NCBI RefSeq assembly: GCF_010500925.1
Contig: NZ_QVMG01000001.1
Location: 186,001 to 250,000, forward strand
Origin: Parabacteroides sp. 52
Lineage (GTDB): Bacteria; Bacteroidota; Bacteroidia; Bacteroidales; Tannerellaceae
Direction of reading: 5' to 3'
Length of the DNA: 64,000 nt
Below, piece by piece: positions 44,941-53,948 of this stretch (positions are counted from its first letter, which is position 1; each line of letters begins with the position of its first letter). The position numbers and the translations under genes are program-made. The notes beneath the pieces were generated by a model. The model was given only the letters and a program-made list of their open reading frames with translations. It ran no database searches and was not told the DNA's origin.

Positions 44941-47418
44941 ATGAAAAAAATAATTCTTGCTTTTTGTTCATTGGTGGCTATAAGCCTACAGGTTCATGCG
45001 ACTTATACAGGCCGTGTATTTGTTGATAAAAATAAAAATGGCATCATGGATAAGGGCGAAAAGCCAATGGCTGGTGTGGCTGTTTCCGACGGGCTGCATG
45101 TGGTACGCACCACAGCCGAAGGTTTGTTTAAGCTTCCCGGGCATGAAAAAGAACGTTTTATCTTTATTACTACTCCTTCTGGGTATAAAACGGATAATAG
45201 ACATTACATCCGGATAAGCCATTCATCGACCTCTTACAATTTTGGATTGCAACCCTATGAAGATCGCATTCAAAAGGATGGCAGCCATACCTATATCCAT
45301 ATAACCGACACGGAAATATTCAATACCACCCAGCATGAAGACTGGATCAAAGACATCCGCCAATATGCCGCCAATGAAAAGGCAGCCTTTATTGTTCATA
45401 CGGGCGATATCTGCTACGAAAAGGGACTGAAGGAACATATAAACCTGATGAACACTGCCAATATGCAGTGTCCGGTATTTTATTGCATAGGCAACCACGA
45501 CCTGGTCAAAGGCAACTATGGGGAAGAATTGTATGAAAGTATCTATGGCCCTGTTTTTTATTCTTTTGAAGTAGGGAATGTACATTACATAGTAACTCCT
45601 ATGCTTGGAGGCGATCATAAACCGTCTTATACGAAAGCGGATGTATACCGGTGGTTGAAAAATGACCTGGCTCTGGTATCCAAAAACAAACCTATTGTTG
45701 TCTTTAACCACGACCTATTAACCCAGGATGAAAAATTTATTTACGGCATCAGCGACACGGAACAGATCGACCTGAACACATACAATTTAAAAGCCTGGAT
45801 ATATGGACACTGGCATATCAATTATATGAAGAAACAAGGCAATGTCTATACCTTATGTACAGGGACACCGGACAAAGGAGGGATCGATCATTCGACAAGC
45901 GCTTTCCGGGTTATACATACGGATCAAAAAGGAAATATATCCAGTCAACTGCGCTATACCTATATAGATAAACATATTGAAATTGCTTCACCGGGAGAAG
46001 ACGGCTTTCCGGTTCTTTTCTCCGGAGCTGTTCCATTGACTGTCAACACCTATCATTCGGCATCTCCCACCCGGGAGGTTACGTATACCTGCCTTGTGGA
46101 CGGAAAAAAATTGTTTGCGAACCGGAAACTTACACAAAAAACGGATTGGAGTTGGACAGACAGGATCTACCTGACACATCGCCCTGTTGGCAAAACGATC
46201 ACCGTACAGGTCACTGCTGTTTTCAATAACGGAGAGAAAGCCGAGAAAGAAGTTCATTTCCCCTATAAAAACAAAAAACCGCAAATCAAACTGAAAGAGG
46301 ATTGGAACAATCTACTGGGGAATCCCGCCCATACGGGTAATGCGACAGCCAATCTGGAACCGCCTCTGCAAATGGCTTGGACCAGCAATGTAGGAGCCAA
46401 TATCTATATGAGTTCCCCGCTTGTTTATAAGGATAAGATACTGGTAGCTTCTGTCGATGAAGACTTAAAAGGGAAAAGTCATATATACGCACTCAACAGC
46501 CAAACCGGAGACCTGCTTTGGAAGTATGGGGTGAACAACTCCATAAAAAATACGATTGTTGCAGAAGATGATCTTGTATTCGCACAGACTGCCCAAGGGA
46601 GTTTATACGCTGTAAACACCCAAGATGGCAGCCTGAAATGGGGCGTACAATTGCATGTGAATGGTTTGCCTGCCTTGATCGAAGGACTGGTCGTTCATGA
46701 AGGTATTGTTTATGCTGGAACCGGGAAAGGACTTTGTGCCTTAAATGCCCGCACCGGGGAAATGATCTGGGAAAATAAAGACTGGGGACAAGGCGAAGGA
46801 ACCACCTCTACCTTATCTTTAGGTAAAGGATTATTAATCGGTTCTGTACAATGGCGCGGATTGTATGCCAATGAGGCGGCTACGGGTAGTATGAAATGGC
46901 AATTGACCCAAAAGGGATTAAATAACCGGGGAGCATCAGCGGCTATTCATGGGAATTTACTTTATGTTACTTCTATTAAATCCCTCTTTATTATTGAAAC
47001 AGAAAAGGGTAATATCATTGTAAAAAAAGAATATCCCTTCAGTGTAGATGTTACTTCTACCCCGCTTCTGACAGATAAAGAAATTATCTTCGGAACGGCA
47101 ACATCCGGTCTGGTTGCCGTAGACAGGGAAACCCTGGATGTCAAATGGCAATATGAAACAGAAGAGGCGTTAATCTATACCGCCCCCTATACCCGCTCCA
47201 AAGCAGCAAGCATAGAGACAAGCCCCATCTGGGCAGGAAAAACAGTCTACTTCGGTGCATCCGACGGAACCTTATATGGAATAAACAAAGAAGATGGCGC
47301 ATTGATGTGGAAACAGGCCACAGGAGCTCCCCTATTCGGCTCTGTATCAGCATCCGGGAACGCATTGTTTGCCGTTGATTTCGGAGGAAATGTATACGCC
47401 TTTACAACAAATGAATAA
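44941..47418 (+). CDS. Exported calcineurin-like phosphoesterase fused to a PQQ-type beta-propeller
   Basis: 825 aa from 44941. Order: signal peptide (about 1-20, LQVHA), a small beta-domain (21-105, VFVDKNKNGIMDKGEKPMAG), metallophosphoesterase (106-290) with ITDTE (Asp123), HTGD (Asp156), GNHD (174-177), FNHD (His247) and GHWH (279-282), a further beta-domain to about 440, and a propeller with repeats such as IYALNSQTGDLLWKYG, LYAVNTQDGSLKWG, LCALNARTGEMIWE and LYGINKEDGALMWK. The first metal motif is DTE where many family members have DxH. The frame is open from 44788, but the ATG at 44941 starts the signal peptide and lies after both promoters. Confidence 0.88.
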   Translation: MKKIILAFCSLVAISLQVHATYTGRVFVDKNKNGIMDKGEKPMAGVAVSDGLHVVRTTAEGLFKLPGHEKERFIFITTPSGYKTDNRHYIRISHSSTSYNFGLQPYEDRIQKDGSHTYIHITDTEIFNTTQHEDWIKDIRQYAANEKAAFIVHTGDICYEKGLKEHINLMNTANMQCPVFYCIGNHDLVKGNYGEELYESIYGPVFYSFEVGNVHYIVTPMLGGDHKPSYTKADVYRWLKNDLALVSKNKPIVVFNHDLLTQDEKFIYGISDTEQIDLNTYNLKAWIYGHWHINYMKKQGNVYTLCTGTPDKGGIDHSTSAFRVIHTDQKGNISSQLRYTYIDKHIEIASPGEDGFPVLFSGAVPLTVNTYHSASPTREVTYTCLVDGKKLFANRKLTQKTDWSWTDRIYLTHRPVGKTITVQVTAVFNNGEKAEKEVHFPYKNKKPQIKLKEDWNNLLGNPAHTGNATANLEPPLQMAWTSNVGANIYMSSPLVYKDKILVASVDEDLKGKSHIYALNSQTGDLLWKYGVNNSIKNTIVAEDDLVFAQTAQGSLYAVNTQDGSLKWGVQLHVNGLPALIEGLVVHEGIVYAGTGKGLCALNARTGEMIWENKDWGQGEGTTSTLSLGKGLLIGSVQWRGLYANEAATGSMKWQLTQKGLNNRGASAAIHGNLLYVTSIKSLFIIETEKGNIIVKKEYPFSVDVTSTPLLTDKEIIFGTATSGLVAVDRETLDVKWQYETEEALIYTAPYTRSKAASIETSPIWAGKTVYFGASDGTLYGINKEDGALMWKQATGAPLFGSVSASGNALFAVDFGGNVYAFTTNE

Positions 47419-47440
47419 TAAAAAGGAAAAGGGACAAAAT

Positions 47441-47479
47441 AAAAAGAGGCATTACCAGTCTGTCGGTAACGCCTCTTTT
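47441..47479. terminator. Terminator between the phosphoesterase gene and the minus-strand RNA
   Basis: AAAAGAGGCATTACC / GGTAACGCCTCTTTT with an 8-base loop and one mismatch. On the minus strand it is followed by TTTTTATTTTG, and on the plus strand by TTTTATAT, so it can work both ways. Confidence 0.88.
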
Positions 47480-47675
47480 ATATAAAGAAAGCCGCACTGT
47501 GGATATGAACAAACTCCGTATGACAGGATTTGAGTGCTTCGTCATCTTTGTAATCCGCCGTGCTAAGCATACCCCGAAAGGCGCGGCCCGCCATTGACAA
47601 CGAGAGCTATGTCTCGGAATTGATATAAACTGATGAGTTTCCCAATCGAACAAGTGCGGCTTAACTCATCTTTTT
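47480..47675 (-). ncRNA. Candidate 6S-type regulatory RNA
   Basis: A minus-strand transcript is framed by a TATATTTG promoter (47690-47683) and a terminator (47479-47441), with no credible coding frame. GCCGCACT (47660-47653) and AGTGCGGC (47498-47491) pair perfectly and close the molecule; AAACTC and GAGTTT form a second helix inside, then an open region, then a GC-rich apical hairpin around GCCGCGCCTTTCGGGG. A long hairpin with a central bubble is the 6S plan, in which the RNA imitates an open promoter and holds RNA polymerase. The Bacteroidota version is known as 6S-Flavo; identity is inferred from structure, not from a database match. Confidence 0.55.
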
Positions 47676-47682
47676 CTTATTA

Positions 47683-47690
47683 CAAATATA
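47683..47690 (-). promoter_or_regulatory. Promoter -7 element TATATTTG for the ncRNA
   Basis: TAnnTTTG match on the minus strand about 23 bases before the closing helix of the RNA. Confidence 0.65.
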
Positions 47691-47756
47691 ATTCTTGTTG
47701 ACCGAATAAGCAAATAAAAAACCACTAAAATAGTGTCTGCTTTCTAGTATTATAAC

Positions 47757-47792
47757 AAAAAAAGAGTCTCTTTGTTGAGAGACTCTTTTTTA
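47757..47792 (-). terminator. Terminator after rplT
   Basis: AAAGAGTCTCT / AGAGACTCTTT with loop TTGTTG, A-run on the left (U-run in minus-strand RNA). It ends the thrS-infC-rpmI-rplT transcript. Confidence 0.92.
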
Positions 47793-47811
47793 AAGATTAT
47801 AATAACAATCG

Positions 47812-48156
47812 TTATTTTACTTTTTCAACAATTGCTTTGAAAGCTTCCGGATGATTCATGGCTAAGTCAGCCAATACTTTACGGTTGATCTCAATGCCTT
47901 TTGCATGCAATGCACCCATCAAACGGGAATAAGACATTCCTTCCAAACGCGCAGCAGCGTTGATACGTTGAATCCACAATGCACGGAATGAACGTTTTTT
48001 GTTACGACGGTCACGGAATGCATAAGTCAACCCTTTTTCCCAGGTGTTTTTTGCTACGGTCCATACATTTTTACGGGCACCGTAATAGCCTCTGGTAAGC
48101 TTTAAAATCCGTTTTCTCTTTGCTCTTGAAGCAACATGATTTACTGATCTCGGCAT
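47812..48156 (-). CDS. rplT: 50S ribosomal protein L20
   Basis: Large-subunit assembly protein. 114 aa with [35 protein letters not shown], and [21 protein letters not shown]. Last gene of the infC-rpmI-rplT group, 96 bp after rpmI. In some bacteria L20 represses this operon; no clear L20 target was seen here. Confidence 0.98.
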   Translation of the reverse strand: MPRSVNHVASRAKRKRILKLTRGYYGARKNVWTVAKNTWEKGLTYAFRDRRNKKRSFRALWIQRINAAARLEGMSYSRLMGALHAKGIEINRKVLADLAMNHPEAFKAIVEKVK

Positions 48157-48252
48157 AATTCTAATCTGTTTTTGAATGTTAGCGCCATCTTGACAGATGA
48201 TCTTTTAGGCTAATACATTCGGTTAATAAAAATCGTTTTAAAACTCGCTTGA

Positions 48253-48450
48253 TTACTTAAGAGCAAGCATTTGCTTTACGCTGTTTACATCCACACTGGC
48301 AACAAGACCGGTATGCGTAAGATTTCTCTTTTGCTTTTTGGTCTTCTTAGTAAGAATGTGACTCTTAAAAGCGTGTTTTCTTTTGATCTTTCCTGTTCCG
48401 GTAAGGGCAAACCTCTTTTTGGCACCGGAATTAGTCTTCATCTTAGGCAT
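48253..48450 (-). CDS. rpmI: 50S ribosomal protein L35
   Basis: 65-aa basic protein: [40 protein letters not shown]. It lies 48 bp after infC and before rplT, the standard order. Confidence 0.97.
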   Translation of the reverse strand: MPKMKTNSGAKKRFALTGTGKIKRKHAFKSHILTKKTKKQKRNLTHTGLVASVDVNSVKQMLALK

Positions 48451-48498
48451 TTTGCTATTTATTTAATTATTAATAGATACTCACTATGAATATCTTTG

Positions 48499-49116
48499 TT
48501 ATTCTTCATTACCTGTTCCTTCTTCCGCCGATTCCTCTTTGGGTTTAGGAACAACTACTTTTTTCACGACAGGTTTAGGGGCTTGTGGTTGAGCTGCCTT
48601 TTTAGGTGTAAGCATAATAATCATACGTTTACCTTCCAATACCGGCAATTGTTCCACTTTACCGTAATCCTCCAGATCATTTGCAAAACGAAGCAATAAA
48701 ACTTCTCCTTGTTCTTTAAAAAGAATGGAGCGTCCTTTGAAGAAAACATAAGCTTTCACTTTGGCTCCTTCTTCTAAAAAGCCTTTCGCATGCTTCAACT
48801 TAAAGTTGTAATCATGATCATCTGTTTGAGGACCAAAACGTATTTCCTTCACAACAACTTTTACAGATTTCGCTTTTTGCTCTTTCTGACGTTTCTTTTG
48901 TTGATAGAGGAATTTTTGATAATCCGTAATTTTACAAACGGGGGGTACAGCATTCGGTGATATTTCTACCAGGTCCAAATCCATATCTTCAGCCATTTTC
49001 AAAGCTTGGGAAGTTGGGAAAACTCCTTGTTCTACGTTATCACCTACTAAACGAACTTCACGAACCCGAATACGGTCGTTAATTCTATACTGGTCTTTAA
49101 GGTTTTCTTTCCTCAT
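48499..49116 (-). CDS. infC: Translation initiation factor IF-3
   Basis: Keeps 30S subunits free and checks the initiator codon. 205 aa: the N-domain ([21 protein letters not shown]), linker, and C-domain with [33 protein letters not shown] and FKGR. A tail of about 30 residues rich in Pro, Lys, Val and Glu is an extension common in Bacteroidota. The start codon is ATG, unlike the AUU used in Escherichia coli, so that type of autocontrol is not expected. It follows thrS by 24 bp. Confidence 0.97.
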   Translation of the reverse strand: MRKENLKDQYRINDRIRVREVRLVGDNVEQGVFPTSQALKMAEDMDLDLVEISPNAVPPVCKITDYQKFLYQQKKRQKEQKAKSVKVVVKEIRFGPQTDDHDYNFKLKHAKGFLEEGAKVKAYVFFKGRSILFKEQGEVLLLRFANDLEDYGKVEQLPVLEGKRMIIMLTPKKAAQPQAPKPVVKKVVVPKPKEESAEEGTGNEE

Positions 49117-49140
49117 TAAAAATCTTTATTCTCCTCGTTA

Positions 49141-51108
49141 TTAATTATTTATGCTGTTATCATTTTGCCAACGATTCATCATATCCTCTACTTCATCGTT
49201 CAAAAGCGCTGCAAATGTAGCAATTTTCATGGAACCTTTATCACCTTCTCCCTGTTTTCTTACAGAAACTTCGTTATTTTCAGCTTCTTTCTCTCCCACA
49301 ATAAGCATATAAGGAATACGTTTTAACTCATTATCCCGAATTTTACGTCCCACTTTTTCATTGCGATCGTCTACGACCACGCGAATATCTGCCTCTTCCA
49401 ACTCACGGGCAATCTCCCAAGCATACGCATTGAATTTCTCACTGATAGGAAGGATAGCCACCTGATCCGGGGTCAGCCACAAGGGGAATTTACCACCTGT
49501 ATGTTCGATCAAAACAGCCACAAAACGTTCCATCGAGCCAAAAGGTGCCCGATGAATCATTACCGGACGATGCTTTTTATTATCTTCACCTGTATACTCC
49601 AGGTCAAAACGTTCCGGCAAGCTATAGTCAACCTGAATTGTTCCTAACTGCCAACGACGTCCGATAGCATCTTTTACCATAAAGTCTAGTTTGGGACCGT
49701 AGAAAGCGGCTTCTCCCAATTCAACTTTAGCTTTCAGTCCTTTCTCCTGGCAGGCTTCCACAATGGCTCGTTCAGCCTTTTCCCAGTTTTCATCCGAACC
49801 GATATATTTTTCTTTATTATTCGGATCACGAAGAGATATTTGAGCTTCAAAATTCTCAAAATCAAGTGCCTTGAATATAATAAATATAATATCCATCACC
49901 TTCAGGAACTCATCTTTCAATTGATCCGGACGACAGAATAAATGGGCATCATCCTGGGTAAAACCACGTACCCGCGTTAAGCCATGCAACTCACCACTTT
50001 GTTCGTATCTGTATACTGTACCAAATTCAGCAAAACGAATAGGCAGATCTTTGTAAGAACGGGGAATGATTTTATATATCTCACAATGGTGAGGACAGTT
50101 CATCGGTTTCAAAAGGAACTCTTCTCCTTCCTGTGGCGTATGGATAGGTTGGAAAGAATCTTTTCCATATTTTTCATAATGACCGGAAGTGACATACAAT
50201 TGTTTGTCTCCAATATGAGGAGTCATTACCTGTTGGTAACCATATTTCTTTTGGATACGTTTGAGGAAGTCTTCCAGCTTCAAACGCAGTTGTGTACCCC
50301 GCGGCAACCACAACGGTAGACCTGCTCCTACCGCCTGAGAAAAGGCAAATAATTCCAGTTCTTTGCCCACCTTGCGATGGTCTCTTTTCTTGGCCTCTTC
50401 CAATAATGCGAGATATTCATCCAACATTTTCTTTTTGGGGAAAGTAACGCCATAAAGACGAACCAATTGTTTCCGTTTTTCATCCCCCCGCCAATAGGCT
50501 CCGGCGACACTCAATATCTTTACAGATTTGATATAAGAAGTATTCGGTAAGTGAGGTCCCCGGCACAAATCGGTAAAAGCACCCTGTGTATAGGTCGTAA
50601 TTGTACCATCTTCCAATTCATCAATCAGTTCGGTTTTATAGATTTCACCTCTATCACCAAACATTTTCAATGCTTCTGTTTTTGTGATATCCTGGCGTTT
50701 GATTTCTTCTTTACGGGCAATTAGTTCCGTCATCTTGGCTTCAATCGCAGGGAAATCACCTTCTTTGATAGTCACACCTTCTCCTGGATCCACATCGTAG
50801 TAGAATCCGTTCTCAATAGCCGGTCCGATACCAAACTTCACCCCTGGGTAGAGTTCCTGCAAAGCTTCAGCCATCAAGTGAGCACTGGAATGCCAATAGG
50901 CATGTTTTCCTTCTTCGTCATCCCATTTCAATAGGTTGACTGTGGAATTTTCATCTATTGGACGGCATAAATCCCATGTTTCACCATTGACACTGGCAGC
51001 CAAAACCTCTTGTGCCAAACGGGTACTTATACTCTCTGCTATTTGCAAAGCCGTAGTTCCTTTTGCATATTCTCTTACGGAACCATCCGGAAAAGTAATC
51101 TTTATCAT
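49141..51108 (-). CDS. thrS: Threonine--tRNA ligase
   Basis: Charges tRNA-Thr and edits mischarged serine. 655 aa: TGS domain (1-~62, [20 protein letters not shown]), editing domain with [11 protein letters not shown] and the HxxxH-type site, class II core with [13 protein letters not shown] (zinc site), [14 protein letters not shown] and the motif 3 [18 protein letters not shown], and the anticodon domain at the end. First gene of thrS-infC-rpmI-rplT; promoter at 51142-51149. Confidence 0.98.
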   Translation of the reverse strand: MIKITFPDGSVREYAKGTTALQIAESISTRLAQEVLAASVNGETWDLCRPIDENSTVNLLKWDDEEGKHAYWHSSAHLMAEALQELYPGVKFGIGPAIENGFYYDVDPGEGVTIKEGDFPAIEAKMTELIARKEEIKRQDITKTEALKMFGDRGEIYKTELIDELEDGTITTYTQGAFTDLCRGPHLPNTSYIKSVKILSVAGAYWRGDEKRKQLVRLYGVTFPKKKMLDEYLALLEEAKKRDHRKVGKELELFAFSQAVGAGLPLWLPRGTQLRLKLEDFLKRIQKKYGYQQVMTPHIGDKQLYVTSGHYEKYGKDSFQPIHTPQEGEEFLLKPMNCPHHCEIYKIIPRSYKDLPIRFAEFGTVYRYEQSGELHGLTRVRGFTQDDAHLFCRPDQLKDEFLKVMDIIFIIFKALDFENFEAQISLRDPNNKEKYIGSDENWEKAERAIVEACQEKGLKAKVELGEAAFYGPKLDFMVKDAIGRRWQLGTIQVDYSLPERFDLEYTGEDNKKHRPVMIHRAPFGSMERFVAVLIEHTGGKFPLWLTPDQVAILPISEKFNAYAWEIARELEEADIRVVVDDRNEKVGRKIRDNELKRIPYMLIVGEKEAENNEVSVRKQGEGDKGSMKIATFAALLNDEVEDMMNRWQNDNSINN

Positions 51109-51141
51109 AACGTAACGCGTATATATTCAATAAATAATTTG

Positions 51142-51149
51142 CAAAGATA
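51142..51149 (-). promoter_or_regulatory. Promoter -7 element TATCTTTG for thrS
   Basis: TAnnTTTG match on the minus strand about 33 bases before the thrS ATG; no long leader for T-box-like control is available. Confidence 0.65.
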
Positions 51150-51246
51150 GTGCTTTTAGTCGAAAGTGGGGAATGGTGAATTGAAACTTTTAAACAGAGA
51201 CAACATTTATTTTCCCAAAGAGCCTATAACTTTCTCTATGATTCAA

Positions 51247-53367
51247 CTATTTGGTCATCCGCTTGATTATGTTGTAAGCATTAATAATACCTAACTCCCC
51301 GGCTTTGCTCAAATCCGCAATTCCTCGATTCACATCTCCTAAAGAAAGTTGGGCTAACCCACGGTTGAAATAGGCTTCTGCAAAATTAGGATCTTTCTCT
51401 ATAGCCTCATTATAATCAATAATAGCAGCCCGATAATCACGTTGTATACACCTCAAATTAGCACGATTAAAATAAGCATATATAAAGTCCGGGTTCAGGC
51501 GAATCACAATATCATAATCCCGAACAATCATCTCATGTTCATAAGCCCGTTTACTATCACGTACCTGTGTAGATAAAACATCTGCCTGGGAGGTCTTCGC
51601 CTGCTGTCTTTTCCCCATATTCAAGGTCATTGTCATGGAAGAAAGTTCATCCATGGAAGAGGATGAATTGGATGTATTATACTCCAATTGCTTATAGCGC
51701 ACTACAGCCCGGTTAAAATAAGCCATAACATAGGAGGGATCGATAGAGATGACCCGGTCATAATCGCTGATAGCTTCCTGGAAATCCTGTACCAACATAT
51801 AGTCTATTGCTCGTCCGAAATAAGCATTGGCATTATCCGGCTGTTGAGCGACCAAAGAGGAATAATTATCGATAGAAGCAAAATGAATCGCTATCTGATC
51901 CTCATTCAAAGCGGCCTCCTCATTGGTCAGACGTAACTTACGCTCCAGAACCATCCGGTTATTAAATTCATCCAATGCCCGATCATAATAAACAATCTTC
52001 TTGATAGGATCCAGCTTTTCATAATATGTCAGGATAAACTGAGGCTCCAGATCGACACGTACATTTTTATCTTGCACACGTCCCCGCACCTCACTCTGGT
52101 ATTTACTCTTTCGTTCTTCTTCTTTATCATACACAACCAATCGGTTGAACTTACTTATATTCTTATCTGATTTTTCACGTGTATTTTCCGCACTTTCTTC
52201 TTCTTCTCCTTCTTTTGTCGAACCGGAAGTATCACTCGCGGCCAAAACAGTACCTGTTTGTCCGGAAGCTGTTCTTTTGCGTTGTTGCTCTTCTTTTTCG
52301 TAGGCTATCCAATAATCCCGTTCAGCCCCTGCATGATCATTCAATTTACGCTTAGCATCTGCCCGACTATAATAACCTGGCAAGAAATTAGGGTATTCAT
52401 TCAAGACAACATCAAAATCATTCACTGATCCTACATAGTCACCTGTCTCAAAGCGTAACAACGCCCGGTTATAATAAGCCATATAATTATCCGGCTCTAA
52501 TTCTATAACGACATCAAAATCTTCTATAGCCCGGTTATTATCACCTACCTGAAAGCGTAATAAGCCACGGTTAAAACGAGCAATAAGGTTTCGGCTATCC
52601 ATGCCCACCACCTGGTCATAATCAGCCATGGCCCCCCGCAAATCATTCATTTGATAACGAACCAGTCCCCGGTTAATATAATATCCACTTTGACGGGTAT
52701 CCAAACGGATAGCCTCATTCAAATCGGCCAAAGCACCATCAAAATCATGTTGTTGATAACGTACAATAGCCCGGTTTCCATAACTTGGAGCATAATATGC
52801 ATCCAATGCAATCGAGTGGTCATAATCGGCAAGTGCCTTAGCCGTATCTCCTTTTTCCAGATACATAGCCCCTCGGGTCAGATAATTCATAGCATGCCGA
52901 GAATGCGCTTTCATCAATTCGTCAAAAGTCTTTTCGGCCCCATCAAAATCTTTTTTCTGAATATAAGCAACCGCCATATTCACCAGCATATTCCTGTCTT
53001 CCGGTCGAAAACTTAATCCTTTTTGATAATCTTCAATTGCATCCTCTAACTTATCCTGGCTTTGCCGGGCAATTCCCCGCGCATAATAAGCCTGCACAAG
53101 AAAGGGGTTTCGTTCGATGCACATGGTACAATCGTCCTCGGCTCCTTTATAGTCGTCCAGATTTATTTTAGCCACCGCACGAAAAAAATAAGGTTCTGCC
53201 AGCCAGGGTTTAGAACGTATGACCTGATTAAAATACTGTATAGAAAGAACATAATCCTCAAAATACAGAGCATTTCGCCCAATAGCCAATACACGATCCG
53301 TATTAATCTGTGCAAACAGGGATAAGGTACAGATTTGTAAAAAACACAGGAATAATATTTTCTTCAT
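51247..53367 (-). CDS. Exported tetratricopeptide-repeat protein
   Basis: 706 aa from 53367 (the frame extends to 53403). Signal peptide MKKILFLCFLQICTLSLFAQ, then about 10 TPR units before residue 370 (for example AYYARGIARQSQDKLEDAIEDYQKG, GDTAKALADYDHSIALDAYYAPSYGNRA), a charged low-complexity linker (about 375-425, EEEESAENTREKSDKN), then more TPR units up to the end (FAEAYFNRGLAQLSLGDVNRGI). It is periplasmic or outer-membrane associated and likely a scaffold. The partner is unknown. It lies between the BCCP terminator and thrS; promoter at 53432-53439. Confidence 0.88.
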   Translation of the reverse strand: MKKILFLCFLQICTLSLFAQINTDRVLAIGRNALYFEDYVLSIQYFNQVIRSKPWLAEPYFFRAVAKINLDDYKGAEDDCTMCIERNPFLVQAYYARGIARQSQDKLEDAIEDYQKGLSFRPEDRNMLVNMAVAYIQKKDFDGAEKTFDELMKAHSRHAMNYLTRGAMYLEKGDTAKALADYDHSIALDAYYAPSYGNRAIVRYQQHDFDGALADLNEAIRLDTRQSGYYINRGLVRYQMNDLRGAMADYDQVVGMDSRNLIARFNRGLLRFQVGDNNRAIEDFDVVIELEPDNYMAYYNRALLRFETGDYVGSVNDFDVVLNEYPNFLPGYYSRADAKRKLNDHAGAERDYWIAYEKEEQQRKRTASGQTGTVLAASDTSGSTKEGEEEESAENTREKSDKNISKFNRLVVYDKEEERKSKYQSEVRGRVQDKNVRVDLEPQFILTYYEKLDPIKKIVYYDRALDEFNNRMVLERKLRLTNEEAALNEDQIAIHFASIDNYSSLVAQQPDNANAYFGRAIDYMLVQDFQEAISDYDRVISIDPSYVMAYFNRAVVRYKQLEYNTSNSSSSMDELSSMTMTLNMGKRQQAKTSQADVLSTQVRDSKRAYEHEMIVRDYDIVIRLNPDFIYAYFNRANLRCIQRDYRAAIIDYNEAIEKDPNFAEAYFNRGLAQLSLGDVNRGIADLSKAGELGIINAYNIIKRMTK

Positions 53368-53431
53368 TCTTCTTTGTCCTTCGAATATATATTTTCCGAC
53401 CAAACTTATAGAAATTCAATCGAATGCGTGG

Positions 53432-53439
53432 CAAAAATA
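53432..53439 (-). promoter_or_regulatory. Promoter -7 element TATTTTTG for the TPR gene
   Basis: TAnnTTTG match on the minus strand about 65 bases before the ATG at 53367. Confidence 0.55.
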
Positions 53440-53534
53440 AGGAAATTATCTTAGGAAAGAAGAGAGCACTTCTTAAAAACTAAAAATCTTCCTCATATAT
53501 TCTTAATCAGAGAAGCATCCTTTTTTATTGAAAC

Positions 53535-53577
53535 AAAAAGAGAGGACGTATACGACTAAGCCGTACGCGCCCTCTCT
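53535..53577 (-). terminator. Terminator after the biotin carrier gene
   Basis: GAGAGGACGTATACGAC (53540-53556) faces CGTACGCGCCCTCTC. Every imperfect pair is G-U in minus-strand RNA but A-C in plus-strand RNA, and the U-run is on the minus-strand side. The structure is therefore built to end the ruvX-def-carboxyltransferase-BCCP transcript. Confidence 0.85.
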
Positions 53578-53597
53578 TCATTTATTTTACCTGTAAG

Positions 53598-53924
53598 TTA
53601 TTGTGGGTCGATTTTCACCATTAAATGGTTTTTCCCGATTTTATCACCGACAGAAACATTGACCGATGTTACTGTCCCTGACACAGGAGCTACCACCCGA
53701 TTTAACATCTTCATAGCCTCATGTATCAACAACAACTGACCTTCTTTTACCTGTTCACCTTCTTTTACCTCGACTTTCATGATTGTGCCGGGTAAATTAG
53801 CCAAAACATCTCCGGGATTGGGTTTATGCCAAACCGTTCGATTTTCGTATTTCGTTGTAAGCTTCGTCTTATAGGTACCCGCAATTACAGCAAAATCTAC
53901 ATATTTATTTGTTTTCTTTTCCAT
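53598..53924 (-). CDS. Biotin carboxyl carrier protein subunit
   Basis: 108 aa; the C-terminal lipoyl/biotinyl domain has PGTIMKVEVKEGEQVKEGQ, the biotin lysine in EAMKM (Lys72), and PVSGTVTSVNVSVGDKI. It carries CO2 between a biotin carboxylase (or decarboxylase) and the carboxyltransferase encoded 24 bp upstream. The N-terminal 35 residues are not an Ala/Pro linker as in many BCCPs. No biotin carboxylase gene is in the window. Confidence 0.95.
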   Translation of the reverse strand: MEKKTNKYVDFAVIAGTYKTKLTTKYENRTVWHKPNPGDVLANLPGTIMKVEVKEGEQVKEGQLLLIHEAMKMLNRVVAPVSGTVTSVNVSVGDKIGKNHLMVKIDPQ

Positions 53925-53948
53925 ACATCATTTGATTAAAAGAACGGA

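Noticed and set aside
47402-47653. 83-aa minus-strand reading frame
   Set aside because: It overlaps the structured RNA and the terminator; better explained by the ncRNA.
49117-51246. T-box or other tRNA-sensing riboswitch upstream of thrS
   Set aside because: The promoter is about 33 bases before the ATG, leaving no room for such a leader.
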